Assembly (NCBI RefSeq): GCF_037977235.1 | Contig: NZ_CP150276.1 | Span: 3,534,001 to 3,598,000, forward strand | From: Paenibacillus sp. FSL K6-0276 | Lineage (GTDB): Bacteria; Bacillota; Bacilli; Paenibacillales; Paenibacillaceae | Reading direction: 5' to 3' | Length of the DNA: 64,000 nt | Shown: piece after piece, positions 25,250 through 34,452 of the stretch | How the letters are laid out: each line of letters opens with the position of its first letter | Position numbering within the stretch: position 1 is the stretch's first letter | Notes under the pieces: model-generated | Told to the model about the DNA's origin: nothing | Seen by the model: the letters and a program-made list of their open reading frames with translations, nothing else | Database searches by the model: none | Made by a program: the position numbers and the translations under genes

Positions 25250-26161
25250 ATGGACAAAGTGGAGAGACTCATTTCGATTATCATGATATTGCTGAGAAAA
25301 GAGATTATATCTACAAAGGAATTCTCACAACTATTCAATGTTTCCAAAAGAACGATCCTTCGCGATATGGAAACACTGAGCTTATCGAACATCCCGATCT
25401 ACTCTATCAATGGGGTCAAAGGCGGGTACGGCATAATGGATGAATACAAGGTGGATAAACGCCTTTTAAGCAGCTCCGATTTACAGAATATATTAGCTGC
25501 GCTCGGCGGATTGGAACAAATCCTCCTTACTGAAGAAGTTGAAAGAACGATAAAAAAAATAGAGGCAATGGTTAGTCCTTTGTCTCTGAATCGTTCCATT
25601 CAACTGTCGTTTTATGAATGGGAAGGTCGGTCCGAGATTCTTGAAACCTTAAAGACATGTCAAACATCCATTTTAAAGAAAAGGCTGGTTTCGTTTGATT
25701 ATACAGATAAAGACGGGGCTGTAACGAATAGAATGATCGAGCCCTATGAGCTGCATTTTAGGGAATCAAGTTGGTACTTGAAAGGATTCTGTTTACATCG
25801 ACAGGGATATCGAACTTTCAAGTTATCTCGGATCGATCATATTACTATGGATGAACGCGCGTTTCATCCTAGAGACGATTGGTCAGAGCAAGTACACGAA
25901 GCAAATTATCTACCTGAATTCGTCACGATTAAGGCATGGATATCGCCTAGCATAAAAGATCAAATCATCGAAAGGTATGGTCGAAGAAGTATTGAAGACC
26001 ATAGTTCTGGATTTTTATTAGCAACCATTTATGTCCCACAAAATCGTATGGGATTTCAACTTTTAGCAAGCTTCGGCACTCATCTAAAAGTTGTAGAGCC
26101 CAAAACCTATGTTGAAGACTTTCGAAATTATTTATATCAAATGATGGAGAACTATTCCTGA
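25250..26161 (+). CDS. HTH/WYL-domain transcriptional regulator
   Basis: The 303-residue protein starts MDKVERLISIIMILLRKEII, with the HTH STKEFSQLFNVSKRTILRDM. The WYL domain has RMIEPYELHFRESSWYLKGF and CLHRQGYRTFKLSRIDHITM, and a C-terminal WCX part follows. Such proteins bind nucleic acids or nucleotides through the WYL pocket and repress adjacent genes. It is divergent from the hydrolase operon across a 20-bp dyad. The three genes form a small module between two copies of the group 2 IS. Confidence 0.85.
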   Translation: MDKVERLISIIMILLRKEIISTKEFSQLFNVSKRTILRDMETLSLSNIPIYSINGVKGGYGIMDEYKVDKRLLSSSDLQNILAALGGLEQILLTEEVERTIKKIEAMVSPLSLNRSIQLSFYEWEGRSEILETLKTCQTSILKKRLVSFDYTDKDGAVTNRMIEPYELHFRESSWYLKGFCLHRQGYRTFKLSRIDHITMDERAFHPRDDWSEQVHEANYLPEFVTIKAWISPSIKDQIIERYGRRSIEDHSSGFLLATIYVPQNRMGFQLLASFGTHLKVVEPKTYVEDFRNYLYQMMENYS

Positions 26162-26237
26162 TAGATTTAGCATTAAAGCTTCAACCTTCAACTCAACTTT
26201 TCGCCGTCACTTATGGTAAGGTTCCCCGCGTTTGATC

Positions 26238-26255
26238 TTTAACTCTCCTGCCCGT
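26238..26255. repeat. Core 1, left half, split by IS
   Basis: TTTAACTCTCCTGCCCGT, then TCGTATTATG of the IS; the partner resumes at 27845. Confidence 0.7.
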
Positions 26256-26298
26256 TCGTATTATGAGATCAACCAGTTCTTTCTGGTTGATCCTTTTT

Positions 26299-26500
26299 TC
26301 ATTTGCATAGAGGATTAAAGTAGCCTGGTCGAACGTACCTGCCCGTGGGACTTGATCCCGAGAGCTATAATGTTCACCCCTACTTGTCATGACCATGATT
26401 GAGGCTGGTTGGGACGTAAGATCCCGTATAACAAGCGATGCTATGGAGCGACAAGAAGATCAACCTTAGGGGATGCCGGTGAATCTACACTTACAAGGGG
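26299..26500 (+). ncRNA. Candidate bridge RNA, group 2 copy 3
   Basis: CTGCCCGT at 26339-26346 is identical to the target left half; AGCTATA follows the inner hairpin and pairs with TATAG of the right flank. Confidence 0.5.
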
Positions 26501-26507
26501 AGATGAA

Positions 26508-27717
26508 ATGAATCCAGTTATCGGTCTAGATATTTCTAAAGAAGAAAGCCATGGACAAGCCTTTCTAGAGCGCGAAAAGCCATTCCAAGGGATATTCCAC
26601 TTCGAGCACACTCGAGATGGTTTAGCAAATTTCCTTCAAGTTTTAACAGAAGTTGAATTTGCATCTCAACAACGTCCTTTGCTTATTCTAGAAGCAACCG
26701 GTCATTATCAAAGTCCCGTTGTTCAGTTCCTAGAGGAACATCATTATATTTATATTGTTATTAATCCGCTCATCTCAAATCGGCTTAGGAAGTCTCAACT
26801 TCGTAAAGTAAAGACGGATGCTGCTGACGCTTACCTATTGGGAGAGCTGTACTACAAAGAAGAATTTGAACCGTTTAAGAAAAGAGGTGTGCAACTTCTC
26901 AATCTGCGCTATCTTACAAGACAATATGAGTCTCTCTTTCAAAGATGTGTGTACAGACTAAACTACAATTCCAAGCTGTTTTAGATCAGGTTTTCCCTGC
27001 TTACAAAGGTGTCTTTGGAGCTATGTATTCCGGTATTTCATTACAGTTTTTAAGTGAATTCCCAACCTCATATTCAGTATTACAGACGGATGAAAACACA
27101 CTCAAATCTAAGATGAAAGAACTGCTTTCTTCAAAACGGGGGCGTTCAGAGGACTGGATTAACCAACGGGTGCAACGGCTGCTAGTTGCGGCAAAACAAA
27201 ACCCATTTCAGCAAACATGTATGCAAGCCACTTAATCAATTTGAAAGTCCTTATTACCCTCATTCTTCAGTACCAAGAGCATCTTACTGGATTGGAACAG
27301 AACATAGATGCTCTGGCTGAAGACATTGAAGAATATGAATTAATTCAGTCGATTTCTGGTATTGGGCATAAAATTGCGGCAACAATTTTATCTGAAATTG
27401 GAGAAGTCGACCGATTTGATCATCCTAAAAAGCTAGTCGCCTTTGCAGGCATTGATCCAAGTGTCTTTGCTTCAGGTAAGTTTACAGCAACTCGAAATCG
27501 AATCACGAAACGTGGTTCCAGGCAGTTGCGTTACGCGCTGGTTTTGGCTGTCCAATGCGGATTAATTCGCGCTCGTAATATACGAATCAAAGAATTCTAC
27601 AATCGTAAGAGAGCCAAAGGAAAACCACATAAAGTGGCTCTAGTCGCATGTGCCAATAAATTGGTGCATTGGCTATATGCCATCATGAAAAACAAAAAAA
27701 CATTCCGGATTGCTTAA
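26508..27717 (+). pseudogene. IS110-family transposase with two frameshifts
   Basis: Starts MNPVIGLDISKEESHGQAFL and ends VHWLYAIMKNKKTFRIA. A 2-bp gain in the CT-run near 26938 and a 1-bp loss near 27217 break it into three frames; all catalytic regions are still recognisable (LEATGHYQSPVV, KTDAADAYLLG, FASGKFTATRNRITKRGS). Confidence 0.88.
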
Positions 27718-27844
27718 TACGAAACCAATGGTATAACCTTCCAAATACAATACAATTGGGGGGTTATTTGGCTTACCTACTTTTAAATATAACATATGAT
27801 TGGGCTTTACTTTACTGGTAATCTTGACAAGCTATTAGCTGGTA

Positions 27845-27926
27845 TAGTTGAATGAAGGTAGCGGATCGCATTGACTGACGAGCTGCCTTATCGTGTTTAT
27901 TGAGCTAGCGTGTCCCGTTAGCTTAG
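27845..27926. repeat. Junction, right part of core 1, hairpin, core 2
   Basis: TAGTTGAATGA, hairpin GGTAGC.../GCTGCC (27856-27888), core 2 GAGCTAGCGTGTCCCGTTAG (27902-27921). Confidence 0.78.
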
Positions 27927-27932
27927 CGAAGT

Positions 27933-28880
27933 TCACACCACCATGTCCAAGTATTTCTTTAAGTCATCTTTGGCGTGTGAATTACTAGTCCAAGCTCCTA
28001 AATTCCAACTCATATATCTAAGTCCTAGGTAGCGAGAGGCGATTGCATACATTTGATTGAAATGAACATCAGGAAATTCTATGCTTTTAGCAGCCAATAA
28101 CCCTCTATATTCCTCAATTTGTTCCGAGGTACCACAACGCAGAGGGATATCTAGAAATAAAGAGCCATATCTTGCTTCTTCCCAATCAATAAAGATTACA
28201 TCAGTATTGTTCTGTACCAACACATTTCCTGGATTAAGGTCGTTATGAATTAATGTTCGGCTGTTCTCATCATTTATTACGTATTGTATATCCTCGAATA
28301 TCGTATTAGCCACAGCTTCCACTAAGGGTATGTATTCCCCGAAGACGTCTATAAACTGTTCGTTCCCCTTAGCTGCTTGCCATTGAGGTTTCCACCGCTC
28401 GTATATCATCTTTTCAATATGGAAGCTGTCTACTTCAGGTAACCATGAAAGTTCTTTCCTTTGACCAAAGTTAGAGATGTGAATGTGCGATAGGGCATTC
28501 GTTTCACTTTTCTGAAGCAACCTAATATTTATGTTTCTATAGTCCGTTTGATAATCAACATCCTGTATACAAATAAGAGACCTCTCATCTACTTCAGAAC
28601 CATATGACAAAGAAAAAGGCGCACTTACTTTTTGTGAGTAAAGCCTTGTCAGTACCTGCCGTTCTATCCTGGTTGCATGTTTTGAAACAAGAGACAACTT
28701 CGATGTTTCGTCAAGTATCTTTATTAGTACACTATGGCGCATTAACTCAACTGCTTGTATGCCCATATTAATAGGCGTGCTTTCAATGCTTAAAACTTCT
28801 GCTTTAGGATCTATAAATTTTTTTACAGTCCCTTGTACCAATTTTAGGAGATTATTATTTATTAACGTCAAGTCACTCAC
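27933..28880 (-). CDS. Phosphotransferase of the APH/choline kinase fold
   Basis: The 315-residue protein has the catalytic loop LIHNDLNPGNVLVQ and metal-binding VIFIDWEEARYGSLFLDI, standard for aminoglycoside phosphotransferase-like kinases. The N-terminal lobe is divergent. The substrate could be an antibiotic, a sugar or a choline-like alcohol; sequence does not decide. The start is a GTG with only weak ribosome signal. Single minus-strand cassette gene, its end close to core 2. Confidence 0.8.
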   Translation of the reverse strand: MSDLTLINNNLLKLVQGTVKKFIDPKAEVLSIESTPINMGIQAVELMRHSVLIKILDETSKLSLVSKHATRIERQVLTRLYSQKVSAPFSLSYGSEVDERSLICIQDVDYQTDYRNINIRLLQKSETNALSHIHISNFGQRKELSWLPEVDSFHIEKMIYERWKPQWQAAKGNEQFIDVFGEYIPLVEAVANTIFEDIQYVINDENSRTLIHNDLNPGNVLVQNNTDVIFIDWEEARYGSLFLDIPLRCGTSEQIEEYRGLLAAKSIEFPDVHFNQMYAIASRYLGLRYMSWNLGAWTSNSHAKDDLKKYLDMVV

Positions 28881-28957
28881 CTAATCCTATGATATTTTAC
28901 CGAATTATACCATAATTCTAAGCTTCAGTATGAGAAGAGTTTTAGACCGTTTGTTCC

Positions 28958-29043
28958 ACTAAACTGCCAGTTAGCGCAGCAAGGCTGCCAATCGTGCTGG
29001 CAGCCTTGTTATAGTTGAACCATCGTGTCCCGTTAGCGTAATC
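28958..29043. repeat. attC-like junction
   Basis: Core 1 CTAAACTGCCAGTTAGC, hairpin AAGGCTGCCA/TGGCAGCCTT (28981-29008), core 2 CCATCGTGTCCCGTTAGC. Confidence 0.82.
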
Positions 29044-29052
29044 ATGTGTCGC

Positions 29053-29210
29053 TTATCGGTACATTTGAACAAACCACATCTTAAAACCGTGCTTTTCGTA
29101 GAAACCAACGATTTTCTGCCATTGCTTACTCGCGGAATACACTGTGGAACGAGTAATACCACTGTTTTCAGCGGTTTGGAGCAGTTTAACAACCATCGCA
29201 TGACCCACAT
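29053..29210 (-). pseudogene. C-terminal fragment of a GNAT acetyltransferase
   Basis: Minus strand reads FYVGHAMVVKLLQTAENSG and IVGFYEKHGFKMWFVQMYR: the end of the acetyl-CoA helix and the last strands of the fold. The first two thirds are missing. Confidence 0.65.
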
Positions 29211-29236
29211 AAAAATGGATACTTATGGTCCTTTTT

Positions 29237-29259
29237 TACGTTATACTGCCCTTTAAGCA
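29237..29259. repeat. Cassette core 1 variant
   Basis: TTATACTGCCCTTTAAGC. A weak core 2 ATTGAGCTCTATG follows at 29353. Confidence 0.5.
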
Positions 29260-29325
29260 GTTAAGTACCAAAATTTCGCCCTACTTGTGGTATGGTTCTC
29301 CACGCTGTCTGTAACGGCAAGTTTT

Positions 29326-29351
29326 AAAGCCATCCCTTTTGGGATGGCTTT
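29326..29351. terminator. Terminator-type hairpin
   Basis: AAAGCCATCCC tttt GGGATGGCTTT, downstream of the AraC-type gene. Confidence 0.7.
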
Positions 29352-29371
29352 AATTGAGCTCTATGCACCAG

Positions 29372-30268
29372 CTACACTTTACGTACTGCAAACCATAGTT
29401 CGATATAGTTGAGGCCGTCTTTCACGCCGTTCATTTCGAACTCTGTCCCGTCCACTTGCTCATAGCCGGACGTCGGGAGCCATTCCGTGTAAAAGCGTTT
29501 GTATAGCGTTTCGATCGTCTTGCCGAACTGATCCCAAGGATGCGGCTCTGACGGGAAAATCGCCCATGTATGTGCCGGAATATTTACCGAGGTGTACCCT
29601 TCTGTGTTGCTACCATCGTCTTTGAAGGCGCACAACATGTACGGGAATGTGTCCGGTCCGGTTTTCCGGTAGCTGCATACCGCATGTACTGGATACAAAT
29701 CCTGGCAGACGAACGCTGGCAAATCGCCTGCACACGCTTCAAGCCGCTTCACGTCGCCGTTCGCATGGCTCTGCTCCCACAGCTTCGCTGGTGTCTGCGG
29801 TGCTTCCCCGCCCCCATCGACGCGGAATATACCCTCAATGCCGAACACTTCAAAACTTTCTTTCGTTTCAATTCGATAATTCATTGCCTCTGCCCCTTTG
29901 ATTGTGATAAGGAAGGATAGACGGGGGTAGGCTTTAAGAGCAATCCCCTCCTGGCGGGCCATGGCTGGCGTGATCCCGTGTAGCGCATGGAACGCCCGCG
30001 CGAAAGAGACTGGTGATTCATATCCGTACTTCAGTGCTACATCGATCACCTTCTCCGTTCCACTATGCTGTAGCTCCAGCGCGGCAAGCGTCAGTCGTCT
30101 CCTCCGAATGTACTCCGCCAGTGTCACGTCCGTTATGAACGAGAACATCCGTTGGAACTGATACGACGAACAGCAGGCCATGTGGGCAACTTCCCTCAAC
30201 TCGATCTCCCCAGTCAGGTTTGCCTCAATATAGTCTATCGCCCGATTCATCCGCTCCAACCACTCCAT
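29372..30268 (-). CDS. AraC-family regulator with GyrI-like effector domain
   Basis: From the ATG at 30268 (GGGGGGA before it) the 298-residue protein has two AraC helix-turn-helices: ELREVAHMACCSSYQFQRMF and VIDVALKYGYESPVSFARAF. A C-terminal GyrI-like small-molecule binding domain follows (FEVFGIEGIFRVDGGGEA, then SVNIPAHTWAIFPSEPHPWD). These proteins respond to hydrophobic drugs or other ligands and often activate export genes. No target gene is adjacent. Its base composition is visibly more GC-rich than its neighbours, which hints at a separate origin. Confidence 0.88.
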   Translation of the reverse strand: MEWLERMNRAIDYIEANLTGEIELREVAHMACCSSYQFQRMFSFITDVTLAEYIRRRRLTLAALELQHSGTEKVIDVALKYGYESPVSFARAFHALHGITPAMARQEGIALKAYPRLSFLITIKGAEAMNYRIETKESFEVFGIEGIFRVDGGGEAPQTPAKLWEQSHANGDVKRLEACAGDLPAFVCQDLYPVHAVCSYRKTGPDTFPYMLCAFKDDGSNTEGYTSVNIPAHTWAIFPSEPHPWDQFGKTIETLYKRFYTEWLPTSGYEQVDGTEFEMNGVKDGLNYIELWFAVRKV

Positions 30269-30362
30269 CTTAGTCCCCCCTCTCGAATTAAAGTATAGGC
30301 GAGGCAGTAAATAGCTTCGCAACATTTTGTGCCCAATGTAGTTGCTTCTCCTTTAATGTGTC

Positions 30363-30388
30363 GTGGTATCCTGCCCACTAGCTTAAAG
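30363..30388. repeat. Cassette core 1 variant
   Basis: GGTATCCTGCCCACTAGC then TTAAA; no core 2 visible. Confidence 0.6.
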
Positions 30389-30437
30389 CCGATTCAAATA
30401 AATTTTGGTACATATATCATATTCTTGACTCAGTAGA

Positions 30438-30460
30438 AAACCCCTTTTCGAGGGGTCATT
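30438..30460. terminator. Hairpin
   Basis: AAAACCCC ttttcga GGGGT catTTTC. 30461-30758 otherwise contains no gene I can support; it has G-rich structured-looking sequence. Confidence 0.5.
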
Positions 30461-30758
30461 TTCTTTTTCAGGAGGGATGCAAGAATGAGGAAAGTACCGT
30501 CAGAAGCGCATTCGCTGCCAGCATCGACACTTCTGACACTTTTCTTTCCCAGCCCTGGGGTACCACCTCCGGTTCACCATCCCCTCTTCTTTCCGTGGGG
30601 TGTGACGGGGATGTTTCACTAAAAACACGATAACCTTATGAACCTTTCTAGCTTCTCCTTGCCCCGAAACATACACACAGATATTTAAACCCATGCCCCG
30701 CAAGGAATTCCGCAAAAAAACTTGCCCTTATTTATGGTACGGTTCTCCGTAATTAATC

Positions 30759-30903
30759 TTCAACTAAACTGCCCGTTAGCCATCCATGCATCCTCTGCAA
30801 TGCACCACAGAGCATGAAAGTTGACCCGTTCTTTCATGGTAGTTGAACAAATAAAAAACGGCTGCCGAAGCTACCGCTATTCCACTAACGTGTCCCGTTA
30901 GCC
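30759..30903. repeat. Junction with two miniature elements
   Basis: Core 1 AACTAAACTGCCCGTTAG carries a type B insertion; the junction body TTGAACAAATAA...GGCTGCC follows. Core 2 CCACTAACGTGTCCCGTTAG carries a type A insertion. Confidence 0.82.
30780..30842 (+). mobile_element. 63-bp miniature element, type B
   Basis: CCATCCATGCA to CATGGTAG, stems TGCA/TGCA and CATGAAAG/CTTTCATG. Right flank TTGAACAA. Confidence 0.75.
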
Positions 30904-30962
30904 ATCCATGTCGCTCACGCGACACCACAGATTATGGAAGTAATTGCGTTCTTCCATGGGAG
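30902..30962 (+). mobile_element. 61-bp miniature element, type A
   Basis: CCATCCATG to CATGGGAG, stems TGTCGC/GCGACA and ATGGAAG/CTTCCAT. Right flank TTTAATAA. Confidence 0.78.
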
Positions 30963-31080
30963 TTTAATAAACTACGCTGCTCAATAATGAATTTTCATTT
31001 CCTACATGGGCATCTACACAATCATATAGTCATTAACCTACATATTTGTAGGCATAGGGTATTCGACTTATGATAAGGGG

Positions 31081-31845
31081 ATGTTTAATTTGTACAAACA
31101 AATTCAAAAGCATTCGTATGGTAACTATACTCATTTAAGAAAAATATCTTTGCTTGATATGAAACAAGGCGATGTAAATGGGGACGGAATAATTGATAAC
31201 GTGTATTTATATGGAAATAAATCCAATGGAATCTTTGCAGATAATATTACGCTTATTATTCAAGATGGACATTCTAATCAAAGTACAACGGTAAATCTTC
31301 AAAACAATGCGGGATATAGTGCTAGGCTATTCCTTGGGGATTTTTCTAAGGATAATGTACAGGACATTTTAGTAAGTATTGATTCTGGAGGAAGCGGCGG
31401 ATATGGTATTTTTTATATTTATTCCTTCAAGAATAACATTCTACATGAAATGTTTGATGTTGAAAAATATAATAAAGAGTATAAGTTCAATGTAAATTAT
31501 GAAGATTTTTACAAAGTGAGCGTAGGAAGTCCTCATCTTGACGTGTTGTTTACAATAGACATTAGTAATAAAGGCTATGACTACTTATCACAATATTACA
31601 ACGAAAATGGTAAACTTAAGCAACCAATCAAAGGTGAGGTTCTTGCTTTAGGTGCATTATATCCCATAGTTACAAACGAAAAAAGTATGGGTTATGATTT
31701 ACTTGCTATTCAACGTATTATTGGTACTTCTAACTCCGATACATTAGGGTATGTCGAAAACCTAATGACTTGGAATGGCACTCAATTTACATCCTTACGA
31801 TTGTCTGTAGCTATACTTGGTACGAGGTTAATCAGCCTTTACTGA
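31081..31845 (+). CDS. VCBS/FG-GAP repeat-like protein, probably N-terminally incomplete
   Basis: The 254 residues include KQGDVNGDGIIDNVYLYGNK and LFLGDFSKDNVQDILVSIDS, two Asp-rich calcium-type blades of FG-GAP/VCBS repeats. GYGIFYIYSFKNNILHEMFD and a long beta-rich C-terminal region follow. Relatives are exported, yet no signal peptide is present and the ATG touches GGGG without spacing, so the true start may be lost. It is a plus-strand gene in an otherwise minus-strand stretch. Function unknown. Confidence 0.6.
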   Translation: MFNLYKQIQKHSYGNYTHLRKISLLDMKQGDVNGDGIIDNVYLYGNKSNGIFADNITLIIQDGHSNQSTTVNLQNNAGYSARLFLGDFSKDNVQDILVSIDSGGSGGYGIFYIYSFKNNILHEMFDVEKYNKEYKFNVNYEDFYKVSVGSPHLDVLFTIDISNKGYDYLSQYYNENGKLKQPIKGEVLALGALYPIVTNEKSMGYDLLAIQRIIGTSNSDTLGYVENLMTWNGTQFTSLRLSVAILGTRLISLY

Positions 31846-31936
31846 TCATTTCTGTAATGGTATTCAGAGAGGCATTAGCCGCTCACATTCGTCCAATCCA
31901 TCAAATTCATTCCTATGTATCAATAGACTTTTTCCT

Positions 31937-32030
31937 TAAACTAAACTGCCCGTTAGTTGAATAAAGGCAGCTGATCGCGTTGACTGACCGGCTGCCTTAT
32001 CGTGTTTATTGAGCTATCGTTCTCCGTTAG
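31937..32030. repeat. attC-like junction, best intact example
   Basis: Core 1 AACTAAACTGCCCGTTAG, TTGAATAA, hairpin AAGGCAGC/GCTGCCTT (31964-31999), TTATTGAG, core 2 CTATCGTTCTCCGTTAG. The outer arms TAGTTGAATAA and TTATTGAGCTA also pair, so the whole site folds as one imperfect hairpin. Confidence 0.88.
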
Positions 32031-32098
32031 TGATGCACGCATTGCAAGAACATCAATGAAGCACAGAGGATGAAAATTATTTCGTTCTTTCATGGTAG
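32031..32098 (+). mobile_element. 68-bp miniature element, divergent type C
   Basis: TGATGCACGCATTGC to CATGGTAG, retaining CACAGAGGATGAAAAT near the middle. Inserted after CCGTTAG, before TTTAATGG. Confidence 0.55.
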
Positions 32099-32222
32099 TT
32101 TAATGGAACATCATATTTCTTTTTCCAATTATCGGGTTACCTAGTTGTGGTCCATATAAAGCTATAGTTCCCGAGGGAGTTTAGTTTGGTAATCACTGGT
32201 AGTCTTCTTATTCCCCAAAACA

Positions 32223-32957
32223 TTATTTAAACGCTACATCCCTAAAAGTGTCAGCTACCGCCTCCACAGTGCTGTTCCAGAGCTTCTCACCTAGTTCCTC
32301 TGTTGCTTGAGTTGGGTCACCAATAACACCTGTTTTAGAGTATTTAGAAAAATCCAGATTAGGGTCTGCCCAATCCGGCTCTTCACTGTAAGGGTTATAA
32401 ATTTTGTCTTCCCTTACAGTTTCTTTTCTCTTAAACAATGCCAGCGAAGTGGTAAAACTATCAGCATGCCCTCCAGGTAAATTTGGGTCTCCATATTTGC
32501 ACCAGACATCGTAAAACGGATAGTGCGGAATTTCAGCAACCGAACCCCCTTTAAAATCGTTATTAAACCTCTCTGCAACATTGTTTAAATGGTGACCTCC
32601 GCAACCTCGGAAAATCACAATTTTCCTAAATCCTTGCTGAGCAAGTGACTTTAATACAGAATAAATCAAACCTTCATATACATCCTGCGGAATATCTATA
32701 AAGCCATAACCGTAATTTCTGTGTTCTGGTGTTGGACCATACGGAATAGTGGGAACAACCAGATATTTCGCACCATATTTTTCGTTAGCTCTTACTGCAG
32801 CAGAAATTGATAATTCGGATGCAAGCCATGTATCAAAATCAACACTTGTATGTGGACCTTGTTGTTCAGTACATCCAGTAGGAAGAACTGCCATGTAACC
32901 TTCATCAATCTTTTCTTTTATTTCTAAATATGTAAGTTTTCCATACTCAAAAGTCAT
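32223..32957 (-). CDS. Creatininase-family amidohydrolase
   Basis: The 244-residue protein has the metal site motifs of the creatininase fold: VLPTGCTEQQGPHTSVDFDT (Glu, His, Asp), VIFRGCGGHHLNNVAERF, and LPGGHADSFTTSLALF (Glu position taken by Asp-rich HAD). Family members cleave cyclic or linear amides, such as creatinine or mycofactocin precursors, using zinc or manganese. The substrate is unknown. GGAGG is 6 nt before the ATG. Single cassette gene. Confidence 0.85.
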   Translation of the reverse strand: MTFEYGKLTYLEIKEKIDEGYMAVLPTGCTEQQGPHTSVDFDTWLASELSISAAVRANEKYGAKYLVVPTIPYGPTPEHRNYGYGFIDIPQDVYEGLIYSVLKSLAQQGFRKIVIFRGCGGHHLNNVAERFNNDFKGGSVAEIPHYPFYDVWCKYGDPNLPGGHADSFTTSLALFKRKETVREDKIYNPYSEEPDWADPNLDFSKYSKTGVIGDPTQATEELGEKLWNSTVEAVADTFRDVAFK

Positions 32958-33054
32958 CTAAATTCCTCCAATTTAAGGGTTCTCCTTTAAAAACGCAGGG
33001 CACAATTACCAATTTGCTTAATATCTAGTATTCTCCTTCCTATTGAGCATAACT

Positions 33055-33131
33055 ACCCGCATCACAGAATGTCGCACCCTATATGGGTAGCACTCTTGGG
33101 AGATTAGTCCTTTTTTTGTTGTTGCACCAGC
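33055..33131 (+). mobile_element. Remnant of bridge-RNA donor loop
   Basis: GCATCACAGAATGTCGCACC, hairpin CACCCTATATGGGTAG, then TTGGGAGATTAG and GTTGCACCAGC; the second RNA flavour, without ends. Confidence 0.65.
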
Positions 33132-33158
33132 GGAGCTTAAGTAGGGTAAGACGAAGAA

Positions 33159-33251
33159 TTAATCACTCGGACTCCCAGTCAATAGGTCTATTTCATCAAT
33201 ATCTATATTTTCATTAGAAATCACAAATCCCCCTATTGTCTTTATGTTCAC
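33159..33251 (-). other. Short coding remnant, unidentified
   Basis: Thirty codons ending EIDLLTGSPSD with a possible GTG start at 33251. No ribosome site. Likely a C-terminal scrap of a lost gene. Confidence 0.25.
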
Positions 33252-33304
33252 ATTACTTCTAGTTAACCATGGGAAGTTTTATTATATAAGGTAAATATCA
33301 GGTA

Positions 33305-33402
33305 TAACTAAACTATCCTGCCCATTAGCTTAATAAAATGAGCAGATTGCCGCAGCCTGCTCATCAGTGATTATCATCAAACTATCGTTTTCCCGTTAGC
33401 CA
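33305..33402. repeat. attC-like junction
   Basis: Core 1 AACTATCCTGCCCATTAGC with TTAATAA, hairpin TGAGCAG/CTGCTCA (33339-33363), core 2 CTATCGTTTTCCCGTTAG with a type A insertion. Confidence 0.85.
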
Positions 33403-33460
33403 TCCATGTCGCTCACGCGACACCACAGATTATGGAAGTAATTGCGTTCTTCCATGGGAG
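33400..33460 (+). mobile_element. 61-bp miniature element, type A
   Basis: Same sequence type as 30902-30962; right flank TTCAATAA. 33461-33701 beyond it shows no gene. Confidence 0.78.
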
Positions 33461-33701
33461 TTCAATAACATCTACAGAATTACAGCATGGTAAGAACAGC
33501 TCTGTTTCAGTCCTTTCTTTAAAATGATAAAGAGCAACCTGTTTTTTAGACAAGTCACTCTTTAAATTATAAATTAATCTATCTTTTTGTTTGTTAAATT
33601 AGATCTCCACTCTCATATAAATGAATTCCGATCTCAGATGAGTGTCATTACAAATTAACCAAAATTAAAAATTAAAATCAAGCTATTTTTCAAATCAATA
33701 A

Positions 33702-34310
33702 TTACCTCTTTTCTATTTTAGCATCCCGCATATCCCCCATAAGACCTTTGAAGAAAAATTGAATAAAGCGTTCTTCGGAAATAACAGCATGATCGGAACG
33801 GCCAGTCTCTTGGAATTGGTTCATCGCTTTCTGGTACATGTTGAAATAAAAGAGCAGTTCGTCTTCCCTCAAGCCCTCAGCCATATACTGCTCTTCCTGC
33901 CCACGCTGAACAAGCTTCAACAGAAACGGAATGAACTTCATCTCCAGAAACCGATCCACTCTCTCCTGCATCGCAACAATATCAGCAGATTGCTTCATGC
34001 AGTCATTAATGACCTTAATAAATTTCATTTCCTCCATCATTACCGTATACATGAGCTTTGGGTAAGGCATCTGGTCTTCTAATAAATGCTCATATCTCTT
34101 CAGCTGTTCCTCCATCATTTCGCCGATAGCTTCAAATAACAGCTCGTCCTTGCTACCGAAATAATTATAAATGGATACTTGAGATACTTTTGCTTCCTTG
34201 GCTATTTCTTTAATCGTTGCTGTATGAAACCTGTCATGGTTCAGCTTCTCTTTCGTTATGGCTAATATAAGCTGTTTCTTCTGTTCCGTTCGTCTCTCAA
34301 ATCCGTTCAA
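33702..34310 (-). CDS. TetR-family repressor
   Basis: The 202-residue protein has the TetR helix-turn-helix ATIKEIAKEAKVSQVSIYNY then FGSKDELLFEAIGEM; the C-terminal ligand domain is helical and unspecific. The TTG start follows GGGGTGATCGC. It diverges from the membrane protein at 34453 over 140 bp that hold an inverted repeat, so it very likely represses that gene and itself. Both genes travel as one cassette. Confidence 0.88.
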   Translation of the reverse strand: MNGFERRTEQKKQLILAITKEKLNHDRFHTATIKEIAKEAKVSQVSIYNYFGSKDELLFEAIGEMMEEQLKRYEHLLEDQMPYPKLMYTVMMEEMKFIKVINDCMKQSADIVAMQERVDRFLEMKFIPFLLKLVQRGQEEQYMAEGLREDELLFYFNMYQKAMNQFQETGRSDHAVISEERFIQFFFKGLMGDMRDAKIEKR

Positions 34311-34361
34311 TTGCGATCACCCCTACTATCCAACTTTAATTTTTAACGATCGCGATGTCAA

Positions 34362-34416
34362 ATTTCAAAATTATATAGCGAATCAAATAAAGTTGAGCTA
34401 TAATAAGTTTTGAAAT
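34362..34416. promoter_or_regulatory. Inverted repeat between tetR-type gene and membrane protein
   Basis: ATTTCAAAATTATATAGC and GCTATAATAAGTTTTGAAAT face each other; likely operator region. AGGAGG for the 34453 gene lies 8 nt before its ATG. Confidence 0.5.
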
Positions 34417-34452
34417 ATCATATAATATAATTTCATAACTAGGAGGCGCAAC

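Larger units (their letters stand above)
26256..27844 (+). mobile_element. IS110-family IS, group 2, copy 3
   Basis: Complete ends, TCGTATTATGAG to AGCTATTAGCTGGTA, about 1.59 kb. Left-end hairpin GATCAACCAG/CTGGTTGATC with T-run. The transposase gene is frameshifted. Confidence 0.82.

Noticed and set aside
29570..29920. Plus-strand frames opposite the AraC-type gene
   Set aside because: They are the mirror of a well-supported regulator in a GC-rich stretch.
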